Shown here: positions 11,985 to 23,603 of the stretch, in pieces
Layout: every line of letters begins with the position of its first letter
Numbering within the stretch: the first letter of the stretch is position 1
DNA from: Bactericera cockerelli
Taxonomy: Eukaryota > Arthropoda > Insecta > Hemiptera > Triozidae
Direction: 5' to 3'
Length of the DNA: 64,000 nucleotides
Assembly: GCA_024516035.1 (NCBI GenBank)
Contig: CM044959.1
Coordinates: forward strand, 32,240,118 to 32,304,117
The notes under the pieces: generated by a model
Told to the model about the DNA's origin: nothing
What the model saw: the letters and a program-made list of their open reading frames with translations, nothing else
Databases searched by the model: none
Made by a program: the position numbers and the translations under genes

Positions 11985-12120
11985 TGTCAAAGCATTCTAC
12001 CCTACCTCAGAGTCTTATTATAGTGGTCATAACTCAAATTAATGAGGAAAATCAGCTACTGGGTGGATTCGAACCAAGATCCTACCTACCTGGATTACCA
12101 GGCAAGGCAGGTTAACACAT
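11985..12120 (-). mobile_element. tRNA-derived SINE
   Basis: The minus strand reads CTGGTAATCCAGG, then TTGGTTCGAATCCACCCAGT (B-box), then a body with TCCTCATTAATTTGAG. The same order of motifs appears on the plus strand at 36412-36600, so these are two copies of one family. Confidence 0.6.
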
Positions 12121-15100
12121 AATCACAAACATTTAATACTTTTAATTCATTTTTAGCATCCAATTTCAAAGGGTAACCATGATTTTTTAAAATGACAGTT
12201 AATTATCTACCAAAAAAATGACTGAATGAAAGGAGCATCTATTTTGTCAAGCTCACAATATCATTAGTGGAATTGCTCATCTACCAATGCTGACAAAAAA
12301 TTAATACACATATACTAGTCCATAAATGTACCAGTAAGTAATTGTTGTTTCTAATAGGTATATGATATATTGCGATAGATACCACCCCAAGAAAGTATTA
12401 ATAATTAAATTACACACAAAAATTCTCGGTTTTGAAGGTAGTACGATTCGTCAACTGACAACGAAATGGATATTTTTAAAAAAGTAAAAAAAAGTGTGCC
12501 TTGATTGAATCGAAATACGGTGAGAAAAGGTTTGTGATAGACAGACAACGGGTACAATATGGCTCATTTCATTATCTTTAGTAGGGATTATGCAACATAA
12601 TTAGTTCCATATTCAGAATTTCTCGATAATAGAGTTGTGAGAGACCATTATATTTAGAAAAGGAACATGAGGAAATTATGTTGAGGACTAAGGAATTAGT
12701 TTTTTTCTTGCAAAATGAGAAGAGATGTTTAAGAAGGAGCTATTATGAATCAATCCTAATGTTTAAATACTTGCGATACAAGTCTGGAAGACCAGTCGAT
12801 GTTCAATCCATGTTCAGCAAGTGAATAAAGTGAGTTAGGTTTGAATTACAAGTATTAACACATCTGATACTTTTTATCATTATCAAAGTGGCTGAGCGAC
12901 TCGAACTGTATTATATCTCACGTGCGCCGAAGTGGGCCTAACAGTGAGAATGTCAATTTCTCCTGTTACAGAGAATTGATCAGCGAACCAAGCAATGCTG
13001 TCTACGCTGTTTTATAACTCATTTATTTTATAGTCAGCCGACCTCAACTTTTTATATATATTCATATTGAAGAAAAAACTTAAATTTTGGAACCATCAGA
13101 ATTGTGACGAAGGAAATTCCTATTAGAGGATACGAATTTGGAGTAGTTTTTTAGCACGAGAAATCTAGCCATTTTGATGGACATGCCTATTGCCAGCCTT
13201 TGAAAGGATGTTATAGTGGCAGAAAATTACTGCTTCAAATCTACTTCAGGTACAAACAACGATTTTTTTTTTTTAATTTCTGAGAGAAAACTTAAAATAA
13301 TAAAGTAAAACTAACAAGTCTAGGCATTCATGATAAATAAAATGACCAGAGTCTCACTCTAAAATAACAGATCGAGCCTTACCTTGAATTATATAAAAGG
13401 TAATCCAATCGATATCCTTCAAAATAACGTCATAAGACCAGTCTCACAATACATTGGTACACACAAATTGACACAAATACTTAGGATTAAAAATAAATAA
13501 TTATTTAAAAATGACACACTGAACACAAAAAAGATATTATGTATGTAGTTAAATCTACAATATTTCTAAATTAAAATTTATTAATTCTAATTCCCGGAAA
13601 TAAATATTTTTCAAGTAAAGTTATAAATAATTAATGACAAAAGGTTCTTTGATTATCAAATGTACATCCCAAAATAAAAGAGACAGTTAAAAACATTACA
13701 CAGTTAACTACTTGTTACCGAATATTTTAAAATAAATAAAATCAATTATTTACAAAAAAAGTGTATTCTAAGAGTAAAAGAGAGAAAATCAGTTCGTTCA
13801 AAACGAAGTACTTTTAATTGACAAAAAACCGGAAAATAGCGGAAATTTTTTTTCGTTATATTTTCAAACAAATCACATGTAATTTTCGACGTATTTCATG
13901 TGAATTTTTTAAAAACAATAATATGGACGCGTAGTTCAGACCCGCGTGCTAGCACCGTACCGCAATGTGATATGCGGTATCTCAAGCAGAGGGAACAACT
14001 TGGCCCCCTCTACCGCTCTGTCCGTGTGATCAACTGATCAGTGTTCATTCATTTGATAACGCTCTGATCAAATGCACACACAAAATCAAGTTCAAAATAA
14101 TGAAGCCTTTGTGGTTTAACCAGGACCTTAATTCAGAACTTACCACGCAAAAAAGGAGGAAAGAACAAAATTAATGCAGTTAAAACTTAGAAAAAAAGAA
14201 AAATTGAGAAAAAGATTGAGGAATACTTGTCATAATCGGGTCACTAGTTTGTAATAAGAGCTCTTAAGAATGACGTATTAGCTTCAGATTCAAATTAGAC
14301 AGATATTCACGCACTTCAAATAGAAAAGGCCTTTCACATACATAATTAATGTATTAAACAGGTTAAAGAAAAATAACATCTTCTGATTCTCACCACCACC
14401 ACCAATAAGTTAATGCCGTTATTGACAAGCAGCACGATGCATAGATTCACACACTAGAAGAGACTATGAGTGCATCATAAAACACACATATTGGGAACAC
14501 AATAGCGACATTCTCACATAAGTCACCCATCACCCAGCCGTTTACTATTTATACATAGGTGTTTAGCAGACACTAGGGAAAACGTGGACACAGTTCTCAT
14601 CATATATTATATCCTCACAAGTCTCTTGTATCTTCCAAGGCCAAAGTCAAAGGTACGATTTAAATCAAGAAAAAAGTCAAAAAAAATCTTATGAAGACGT
14701 AGTTACACTGCACCGGTCGGTACCACTAATGATGAGGACGAAACCTCTCAGATTCTTGCACGAACCAAGTAATGAGGACGCAGGATCTTGTTATTTTCTT
14801 TTTTATTGTTAGGTTATTATTTGTACGTATCATTCAACTCCTTGTTTGGATAGGTATTGTTTCCAGCTGAAAATTAAAGGCTCTCACTAGAGAAAGTAAA
14901 AAATATCTACCTATTTCATCAGAAAGGCCCAAATGACACATTCGCTCGAATAAATACCAACACTTATGCAGTATTGCACCAACCATATGCATCAAATGGC
15001 AACTCTTTCTTTACTTAAAATTACGTAGATTTAAATGTCTGACTAAATAATAAAAGTAGGTAAAGTTATCAGTAGTCTCATTTGGAATGGGTAATTAAAC

Positions 15101-16044
15101 GAAATAATTTCAGTTCCAATATGCGAGAATCTAGAAGGTGCATAAAATATAGATTTGTGTAAGGTGGACTATACAAATCGCGAAAATTGTTACATTATGA
15201 TCTCCCAGGCAATAGACTCTTCCCGCGGTGTATGGCACCCTCAACTTACACCAGACTTGCAATTGTTGGATCATATAGGACTTAAAGTGCACAATAATGC
15301 ATTTATGAGATGCATGGAGCATTAAACACATTCCTCGGCGCTTAGGAAGATTATAGTTGTGTGCTCTTGAGTAAGGATAATTCATAGTATTTGTGTTGAA
15401 AATGAGAACTCAATATGAGGTTATGGTGGAATAAATGTAGGAATTCAACTTCTGTTTGTGAAATATGAGTAGTATTTACACTTAATATTTAAAAATGTAA
15501 ATTGAGGTTTGTTTCATTTAAATAATAATATAAAAAAAATAAATACGTGGGAAAACATTAGGTCCATTGAATAAAAGGAAAATAATTTGTTTCTTAATTA
15601 GTAGTGACATTTAAGAAATCACAATATTGGTACTCACATAATGAAGACGTTGCTAGAATATGCAGACAGTTCCTTACCTGAAAACAGAAATTAAATGTAC
15701 ATTGAATCGGTATGAACATACCTACATAGTAAAATTACACTTGACAATATCACGGGATACAATGCGTACCCACTTCAGTGCAATCCCTTGGTACAACCCA
15801 AGGAGGAGACAGACCTAAGGGGGGACTGATTCTTGGTAAAGCCCTTCTCCAACACTCACTCGCCATTACCATGGTAACCGAAGCAACTTACGTATATGTT
15901 TCTGCTTTGGAGATCTCACAAGTTAATTGGGACTTTTCTCGAAAATCCCGGAACAACAACAGCTAAAAGGAACGAACGAGTAGCACTACAAGATGCACTT
16001 CAATGCATAATAGGTACTAGAATGTATAATTTTACATACCTCAG
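12121..16044. other. No supported gene
   Basis: Nearly 4 kb of AT-rich DNA. Frames at 15131-15385 (minus) and 15778-15966 (plus) are unrecognised. The only structures noticed are short homopolymer runs. Confidence 0.5.
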
Positions 16045-16110
16045 TAGCTTGATTGATAAGGCAGTGTAGCCTCGAGGTCGGTGGTTCGCTTACCAGCATC
16101 AGGTATTTAA
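16045..16110 (+). repeat. tRNA-like SINE head
   Basis: CCTCAGTAGCTTGATTGATAAGGC followed by GAGGTCGGTGGTTCG, giving an A-box-like and a B-box-like block. The same motifs occur on the minus strand at 36247-36360 and 43600-43705. The B-box is damaged here (GGTTCGCTTAC). Confidence 0.5.
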
Positions 16111-17965
16111 CAAGTTCGGTTTAGAGTAATAATTGTGACATCTTTCATGTGATTTTCACAAAAATGAAAAACTTTGTAAAAAACGAGTTTTCGTAATAAA
16201 TCAAATGAAGTTTTGGACAGCTCCCAGCTGACGTTGCCCGTATTGCCCACGACGCCAAATAGCTGCCCTGGGGTACCTGTCGTTCTAAGAGCTAATACTA
16301 TGAACACATTCTCAGTGTGCTCAGGATCTTCTTTCGTCTCGTCTTGTATCTTTATCTCATGTTCGAAATTAAGAATATACTTTTTATCTTTTGATAAATC
16401 TGAATAGGCAATGTGCTATACTTGTACACAAATTCCAAAGAATGAGCTAAATGTATGAGAAAAGAGAGATAATGTACTAAACATGTCATAAATATGATGG
16501 ATGGTATATAAAATCTCTCTGATGTTTTGGGCTAATATAAATAGGAAAGCCTTTGACAATCGTACTCTACCGCATTTTATTTCAAGTTAAATTTCAGTCA
16601 CGAAGCTACATTGTAGAATTTACCGGCAAGAGGTGTTTCATGTGTTAGGGCCCTTTTAAATAAGAATACAGTACAAAGCCTGTAAAGTCTAGATGATTAC
16701 GTTTCTGCTTTCTAAACACTAAGGTCGCGCGTTTCAATTCCACCGAGACAAAAACTATCGCTCCTATTCTGGGGGTTTCTATCTTGCATCTCTCCTCCGT
16801 TTCAGGATAATAATAACATGATGTAATAAAATCCATCACTAGCGGAAAGTTCCATCATCAAAATAAAATGACAATACATAATTTGCGATAACAAAGAGAT
16901 AATTAGGTGGGTTGAACTCAGTTCTCCTAGGTCCTAGGAGAATGCCCTGCGTACACCCAAGATTTGACACCTGTTGGTCCTGACACCTCAGATGATTAAT
17001 TACAATCCTCACATCTTGCAATGACTCCAGAAGTCAAATTCAATTTGGCTTCAACAAAGAAACGGACAGCTCGCTGAAATGTTTGTGCCTTAACAAATTC
17101 AAATTTGATATCAACACAAGCGGTGATGTAAAACCTGAAGACCTCACAAAATATTGTGCGTGTCTTGTGTGCATTTGTTAGAGCTAGTCAATATGTGGGA
17201 ACATATTTCTCTTAGCCAAATTCCACAACAATTTTTACCAAATAAAAAGAAAAGGAAAAGTGCTAAGAATGTGCAATTTTCAAATTAGATAAACAGATTA
17301 AAAAAGTTAAAATTTACAGTTCAAAAAACGAAAACTTCCTGATGGCAAAAATTATGGAAAAGAAACAATAAGCTCATTTCATATTATGGATTAGAGTCAC
17401 ACGGTTCAAAATTCCAGAATTACCTACATGTACATGATATAAAAACCATATGATGTAAAAAGGGAACATTTAGACAGCACTAAGGATCTATAATTATGCT
17501 GACATCTGATATTAAATTGGCCAGCCCTGAGCCATTCTTCGCCATAACACTAAAGAATTATTCAGCACCTTGATGACCAAGATGACAATAGAGCCCTGAT
17601 TTGCTGTGATGAAACTACAGGAAGTGGAAGAAGAGTTGAATGACAGTGAGCACTACAATGGGGACATGATTGGTAAAAACTTCAGGTCAAACAAGGGACA
17701 AGGATAGTATTCACTTCTAAACACACTTGGTATATGGTACCTTTACATAATATTTGATGTTTTACACTTCAGTTCAGCATAGGTAGCACAGCTACTAGTC
17801 AATATAGGGAATTTGAGAACAAAATTCAATTACAATTAGGGGATTCAACTTTGAAAATCATCGACAAACTCATTCATTCGTGATGTTCGTGACATTTCCT
17901 GTGAAATTCGAAAGCTTTATATATTTTGTCGAACCTTGATTTAGAGAACTCAAGGCGCATACTTT
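16111..17965. other. No supported gene
   Basis: Contains a near-perfect palindrome CTCCTAGG-T-CCTAGGAG around 16922-16938 and a weak tRNA-like block near 16720-16745. The short frames are unrecognised. Confidence 0.45.
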
Positions 17966-18566
17966 TACTTCCTTATCCTAAATAAGGAAGTATTGTATCG
18001 TCGAAATTTGACCTACCAGTTTTCAAATTTCTGGACGAATCATAGCCTCAGGATACCAAAAAGTTGTTTCAGCCATTGTCCGTGCGTCAGTCTGTCTGTC
18101 TGTCTGTCCGTCTTCTGTCTGTCTGTGAACAGATATCTCAAGAACGGTAAGAGCTAGAGACTTGAAATTTGGTATGCAAATCATTATACACCAGACGAAC
18201 ACGAAACTTTTGGTTGAAATCGGCCGCAATGCGGCCATAGGGCCGCAAATATTGCCGCAAGCGCCGCTCTATGAATTGGTAAGATACAAAAAGTTAAAGA
18301 ACACATTTTCTTAGATTAAAAAATAATAGGGTCTCTTCTTATCATTTTTTTGATATCTTGAACTTTTGGACCTCGCGGCCCAATTACGGTATTTTGGGGG
18401 ACCGTCAGACTAACTTTTTATTATTCATCTAGATGGGATTGTGACATATCAATCCATGATTTGAGGTGCTGATTACGAATTTGGCTTGATTTTTAGCTCA
18501 CTGTTACCTTTGAGTCACCAGTGGCTTTTGTTCTGTTCCATTCCTAATATGATAAGGAAAGTCGTG
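17966..18566 (+). mobile_element. Second subfamily of the TACTTCC-hairpin elements
   Basis: It starts with a perfect 11-bp hairpin TACTTCCTTAT/ATAAGGAAGTA (17966-17976, 17982-17992), then TTGTATCG. A CTGT/CTGTC run (18085-18125) leads to AACAGATATCTCAAGAACGG. This is the same order of parts as at 5712-6400 but with different sequence. The likely far end is ATAAGGAAAGTCGTGTG near 18550. No coding capacity. The right boundary is uncertain. Confidence 0.5.
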
Positions 18567-20014
18567 TGATGTTTACACCAGATTTTTTTCTTGTATCCAG
18601 TTCTCTTTTATCCATCTCTTATGTATATTCAGCTTTGACTGTCCCTATTATGCACAAAGTATTACAAAGTCCATTTCACTAACTGAATCAGATTTATGTG
18701 TCGAATAATTCCAATTCACTGTTCCATATCAATAATGAAGAAGCTTTGATAAGATTTTCGTGAAAAATATCAGCCTTAAATTTTTAGCAAAAGTAATGAC
18801 CGACTACAATGTCAGATATTGTTCTTATCACAGGTGCAAAACTGATAAGGATCCTCGTGACTTGCTAAATCAAGTCTGTTGTGGGTAAACAAAGATAGGT
18901 AAATCAGGTGGTCATGTGTTTGCCAAGCAATTGATTCAGTCAAATACAAACTGACACAATGAAGACAAGCGGTGCAAATACTTCTGCTATCACAAGATGT
19001 CAAAGTGCTCAAAGAATGTTTGCAATGCACAACCCGAGTAGTCGAGTGAAAAGTGCACTTGACTTGGAGACGGGGTGTTTGTGTTCGAGCCCTCCTATGT
19101 CCAAAAATCCAACAAAAAGTTGTTGGGGAACGCCCATTGTGGCAAACATTCGTGCTTAATTAAGACAATCAAATCGAAATAAAAATGGTCAGTTGCACTT
19201 GCACTGTCTCTGTTCCGTGATGGAGTTCGCCTAGACGTATCGTCAGATAAGTATAGGACTTTCAGTCTTGTCTGACAGCATCTGTGGGACCTAAAGTAAA
19301 GCCATTTTTATTCCTCTTTAACAAGAAAATGAAATTTTACTCATATAATATAGGAGTATGTTATAGGAAAACGGTCGCTTTGTATATGAGTTTAGTGAGG
19401 ACAACATTGAATCCATTTCTAATTTGAGACTATTGTATTCACTCGAAAAAGCCAGATAGGATTTTTTCTGGTGAACTTCTTGTTTACATTCCCCAGCTAG
19501 ACTACGTGTCTCTCAGTGTCTGGTTAGTCTGGTCACCTGGTCAAAAAAAGTAGGGTAACAATAAATTACATAATGAACAATATAGATATCGTGTACACTT
19601 TCAATCTCACTCGAAACTTATGGCCATAGTGATTTGTTAGCAAAAAGATTACGATTATTTTTATTGAGATTGAAGTACACGACAGGCGTATTGTGTATTT
19701 AGTTAACGAAGCCTCGACTTTCAAAAGCCAAAGAATTGGATCTGCACGCCCAAGCTCGAGCCCGCCTCCTGACTAAAAACAACACAGTGTGCCCATTTCA
19801 CCTCTCATCCACAAGACCATTCTAACTAATGATCAGATGATTGAGGAAGATAGAGGCTGGAACCAAATCAATGAATTCCAATACATTGTTCCCCGCCGTT
19901 ATGCAACGCCATAACCCCGGCTAATATTTTAATTAGAAGACAATAGAAGTGCAGTCACCTTTGGTCCAGTCCCGGCGAGGTCGCCGCCTGAACCCAGCAA
20001 CCCTTCTCTTCCCC
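18567..20014. other. No supported gene; weak tRNA-like block
   Basis: At 19028-19110 (plus) CCGAGTAGTCGAGTG and GTGTTCGAGCCCT could be the A and B boxes of an old SINE. The short frames at 18812-19159 are unrecognised. Confidence 0.35.
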
Positions 20015-20031
20015 TAATAGCATGAAATTAT

Positions 20032-20069
20032 CGCGCGGAGCTGCACTGGATGGTTGCAAACTCCGCGCG
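20032..20069 (+). other. GC-rich hairpin at LINE 5' end
   Basis: CGCGCGGAG (20032-20040) and CTCCGCGCG (20061-20069) form a perfect nine-pair stem around a 20-base loop, eight bases inside the inferred 5' end. It stands out in AT-rich DNA. It may stabilise or process the transcript's 5' end, or act in promoter function; nothing in the sequence decides this. Confidence 0.65.
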
Positions 20070-20205
20070 TAAATTTTTTTCAAAATTAATTTTCAAAAAA
20101 TACTTTTAATTCTTTTTTAAATTTTAATTATTTTCAAATTTCAATTCTATTAGAAACATATTAAACAAATAAAGTTTCATTCGCCTTATCTCATCACTCA
20201 CAAAT

Positions 20206-23157
20206 ATGTGTTACAACAAAGAAGAGCTTCTATCATTGAATATCAATTATATATCAATGGATCCATCAATAAAAGAGAAACTCAAAAAATTTGATATCCA
20301 CAGAAATCTAAATAATAGAGGTAAGAACAACAGATATGACCTAATTAAAGTATTAACATGGAATATTGAAGGTTTTAGAAATGTTTTAGCCAGTTCACCA
20401 GAGACTGATTTATTTAAAAATGCAGACTTGATATTTATAACAGAAACATTCTGTACTGATAGTCAAATTCAAATACCAGGTTACTATAAAATTGAATACC
20501 CAGCTGAAAAACCTGAAAAGGGCAGACCTGTGGGAGGTCTAGCTCTCTTCTACAAGCCTCATCTCAATCTTGACCCAATAAATATCCATCAAAACAAAAT
20601 ATTGGCAAAATCTTCAATGGGAAACATATTATGCTATTATTTCCATCCAGATACTTCAGTAGAAGACCTTATTGAAGAATTGACCCAAGATCTGTCAAAT
20701 ATTGATATCAACACTCATACGTCAACTATAATGGGTGATTTTAACTCTCGGATGGATAAAAGTACACCAAAAGGAGATGCATTACTGCAACTAATACAGT
20801 CATATGGCTTTAGGATGATGAACAATCCTACTACACCTACATATATTACTCATAATGGAAGCAGTTGTATAGACCACATATTTGTAAAATCCAACAAAAG
20901 AAAAGTTACCTATAATCAACATGTTTTAAACGACCCAATAAGAAAACACCAGAGAGTTTTTGCAACCATCAGATGTAGAAAAAAAATATCTCATAAGAGA
21001 CAACCAAAATGTAAGATATCAAGAAAAATAGACATGATGAAAATCCAAAAAGACCAAAATACACTGAGACTAAATCCAGAAAATCAGAATGACATCATGA
21101 ATCTGAACAACATCATATTGAAAGCAGCTACAAATAAAATCAAAACTAAACATCATCATAAACCATGGTTTGACATGGAATGTAAAACACTGAAACACAG
21201 AGCTCTTGACCTAATGAAAAAAATATCTCACAAAAATTGGGTCACTGATGAAGAAAACTCCAAGCAACTCCTAGAAAACAGAAAGAAATATAAAATTACA
21301 CTGAAAGAGAAAAAACAAGAACATGAAGAAGAAATCTTACTAAGGAAATGCATCGAAGCACAAACAAAACCATGGGAAATGTTTGAAAGAAATGTCAACT
21401 CTACTACTATTAACATTAAAATCTTACAAGAACATTTCCAGAAGTTACTTAATGTAGAACAGGCAGAAATCACAGAAACGTCAAACAATCAAGACTCATT
21501 AACAAACTATGACACAGATGATTGGTACAATAAAGAAATCACAGAGCAAGAATTAAGAAATGCAATTAAATCTTTAAAAAATAGAAAATCACCTGGCATA
21601 GACAAAATTTGCAATGAACATCTGAAAACATCTTTTGACTTTTTTCAAGAGTGGTGGATTATTTATCTCAATAATTTATATCAGAAAGGAGAAATACCAG
21701 ATATATGGAGATACTCCAAATTAAAAACACTATACAAAGGTAAGGGTGATATTAGTGATCCCAATATGTACAGGGGAGTAGCTTTAGCATCTACAGCATA
21801 TAAATTGTACACCTGCATAATTAACAGTAAAATTATTAACAATATTGATAGAATTCTACCAAAAGAACAATTTGGATTCAGACGGGGAAAAAATTGTGAA
21901 CAAGCTATATCCAAATTAAGGAATGATGCTAAAGAAAGTATATCAAAGCCAAATGGACAACTCTACTGTATATTTATAGACTTTCAAAAAGCTTTTGACT
22001 CAGTTAATAGAGAAATATTATTGAATATCATGACCAATGAAGCCAAAATAAAGGGAAAAGTATATAAAGCTGTATCAAACATAATATCGGAAAATTATCT
22101 CTATTTAGACAACAACATTGAAACTTCAAAACAGGAGATCAAACAAAATATTGGCATAATACAGGGTGATCCTCTTAGCTCTACCCTATTTCTAATATAT
22201 GTAATGTCCCTACCCAATAATATCATCACCGACTCCATAAAAATCATCATGTTTGCAGATGATCTTGTTATATATTCAGAAAACATACAATGCCTTCAAC
22301 TTAGCATAAATAATCTACAACAATGGTGTAAAGATCATAAACTAACCATAAACATCAATAAATCACAAGTAATGAAAATTAGAAGAGGCGGAAAGCTTAA
22401 GAAATCAGATAAAATAATTTATGATGGTAAAGAATTGAATTTTGTTAACGAATATCAATATCTTGGTGTTTTAATGCAACCAACATTATGTATCACTAAG
22501 CATCTAGAAATGAAAAGCATTAAAGCTGCACATGCCATGGCAAATGTCAAGAACTTACATCAAGTAACATTAAAAACTTGCCATAAAATATTCAAAATAA
22601 AAATAGATCCTGTTGTAACATATAGCTTCAATGCCCTAGCTGACAAAATAAATTCAAATCACTTAATAATGCTTGATAAAATCAAAGCCAAATTCTATAA
22701 AAGAACACTAGGAGTGCATAAAAGTACATCTAACACATTAGTATTTCACATGACAGAAGTAACCAGATATGGAGAAGACATCATATCGAGATTTGGAGAT
22801 AACATTGATCAACAACAAGTGAAAAAATACAGAAACATTGTTGAAGAAAAGAATATAAAATTTACAATAGAGAACTACACTGATGGCCCTATCTTCAAAT
22901 CAAATACATGGAAAAGTCATTGTCAAAAGAACAGACATCTATTAGCAAGATACACGGTACATGGTTTTCACCACAAGATCTGCCAAAGAAGAGGATATCA
23001 CACATCATCATACTCAGATGAAGAAATTCCCATTTGTATATGCAAGTTCTGTGACCAACCCATAACCAGCAGATATCACTTGGATAATCATACCAAAGAA
23101 AGCCACTATACATTAACCAGTATACTGTCTAATCTAGATAAGATAGGGGCACTGTAA
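20206..23157 (+). CDS. LINE ORF2: endonuclease-reverse transcriptase
   Basis: 983 residues, uninterrupted. The N-terminal AP-like endonuclease shows TWN (51-53), TET with E80, GDFN (177-180) and CIDHIF (221-226). These are the expected metal and catalytic positions. The reverse transcriptase shows KSPGIDK, FGFRRGKNCEQA, FIDFQKAFDSVN, GIIQGDPLSS and FADDLVIYS (D685, D686). After a thumb-like region the C-terminus carries a Cys-Cys-His-His-type finger (C946, C949, then HLDNH and H). The protein would nick target DNA and copy the element's RNA at the nick. No separate ORF1 is visible. The start at 20206 is the first in-frame ATG; the endonuclease core begins about 50 residues in. The ORF looks intact and could be active. 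Confidence 0.95.
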   Translation: MCYNKEELLSLNINYISMDPSIKEKLKKFDIHRNLNNRGKNNRYDLIKVLTWNIEGFRNVLASSPETDLFKNADLIFITETFCTDSQIQIPGYYKIEYPAEKPEKGRPVGGLALFYKPHLNLDPINIHQNKILAKSSMGNILCYYFHPDTSVEDLIEELTQDLSNIDINTHTSTIMGDFNSRMDKSTPKGDALLQLIQSYGFRMMNNPTTPTYITHNGSSCIDHIFVKSNKRKVTYNQHVLNDPIRKHQRVFATIRCRKKISHKRQPKCKISRKIDMMKIQKDQNTLRLNPENQNDIMNLNNIILKAATNKIKTKHHHKPWFDMECKTLKHRALDLMKKISHKNWVTDEENSKQLLENRKKYKITLKEKKQEHEEEILLRKCIEAQTKPWEMFERNVNSTTINIKILQEHFQKLLNVEQAEITETSNNQDSLTNYDTDDWYNKEITEQELRNAIKSLKNRKSPGIDKICNEHLKTSFDFFQEWWIIYLNNLYQKGEIPDIWRYSKLKTLYKGKGDISDPNMYRGVALASTAYKLYTCIINSKIINNIDRILPKEQFGFRRGKNCEQAISKLRNDAKESISKPNGQLYCIFIDFQKAFDSVNREILLNIMTNEAKIKGKVYKAVSNIISENYLYLDNNIETSKQEIKQNIGIIQGDPLSSTLFLIYVMSLPNNIITDSIKIIMFADDLVIYSENIQCLQLSINNLQQWCKDHKLTININKSQVMKIRRGGKLKKSDKIIYDGKELNFVNEYQYLGVLMQPTLCITKHLEMKSIKAAHAMANVKNLHQVTLKTCHKIFKIKIDPVVTYSFNALADKINSNHLIMLDKIKAKFYKRTLGVHKSTSNTLVFHMTEVTRYGEDIISRFGDNIDQQQVKKYRNIVEEKNIKFTIENYTDGPIFKSNTWKSHCQKNRHLLARYTVHGFHHKICQRRGYHTSSYSDEEIPICICKFCDQPITSRYHLDNHTKESHYTLTSILSNLDKIGAL

Positions 23158-23284
23158 ATAATTTCATGTGTAAAAAATTCTGTACACTGCTTAAATGTTT
23201 TATATCTCTGTACTCATTCTGTAATTTATTCTTGTACACCCTTATTAAAATTAATACCTAAATTGTAATTTTTGTATACTTAAA

Positions 23285-23404
23285 CCTATGACCAACCAAT
23301 AACCAGCAGATATCACTTGGATAACCATACCATAAAAAGCCATTAACATTAATCTGTAGAATGTGTAATCTAAATAAGATAAGGGCAATGTAGACAACTT
23401 CATG

Positions 23405-23435
<31 letters not shown>

Positions 23436-23576
23436 TGTACAATACTCAAATGTTTTATATCTGCTCTTATTCTGTAATTTATTCTTGTATACTTAAATTG
23501 TAATTACTGTATACCTAAATTGTATTTTTGAAAAATAAATAAAGCTGTAGCTTTTGCTACGATACATTTGTTAAAC
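23285..23576 (+). repeat. Second, diverged copy of the LINE 3' end
   Basis: The sequence from the finger region through the 3' UTR (about 23050-23285) recurs here with substitutions, for example ACCAGCAGATATCACTTGG in both. In the second copy a run of about 29 A (23405-23433) interrupts the unit. The matching place in the first copy has only a short A stretch. The true tail follows at 23577. Confidence 0.75.
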
Positions 23577-23603
23577 AAAAAAAAAAAAAAAAAATAATAG
23601 CAT

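Larger units (their letters stand above)
20024..23594 (+). mobile_element. Full-looking APE-type LINE
   Basis: One long ORF (20206-23157), a short leader containing a GC-rich hairpin, AATAAA signals (near 23534) and an A run (23577-23594). TAATAGCAT occurs immediately before 20024 (20015-20023) and immediately after the A run (23595-23603). I read this as a 9-bp target duplication that fixes the ends. The 5' boundary is inferred from that repeat. The clade is not assigned. Confidence 0.75.
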
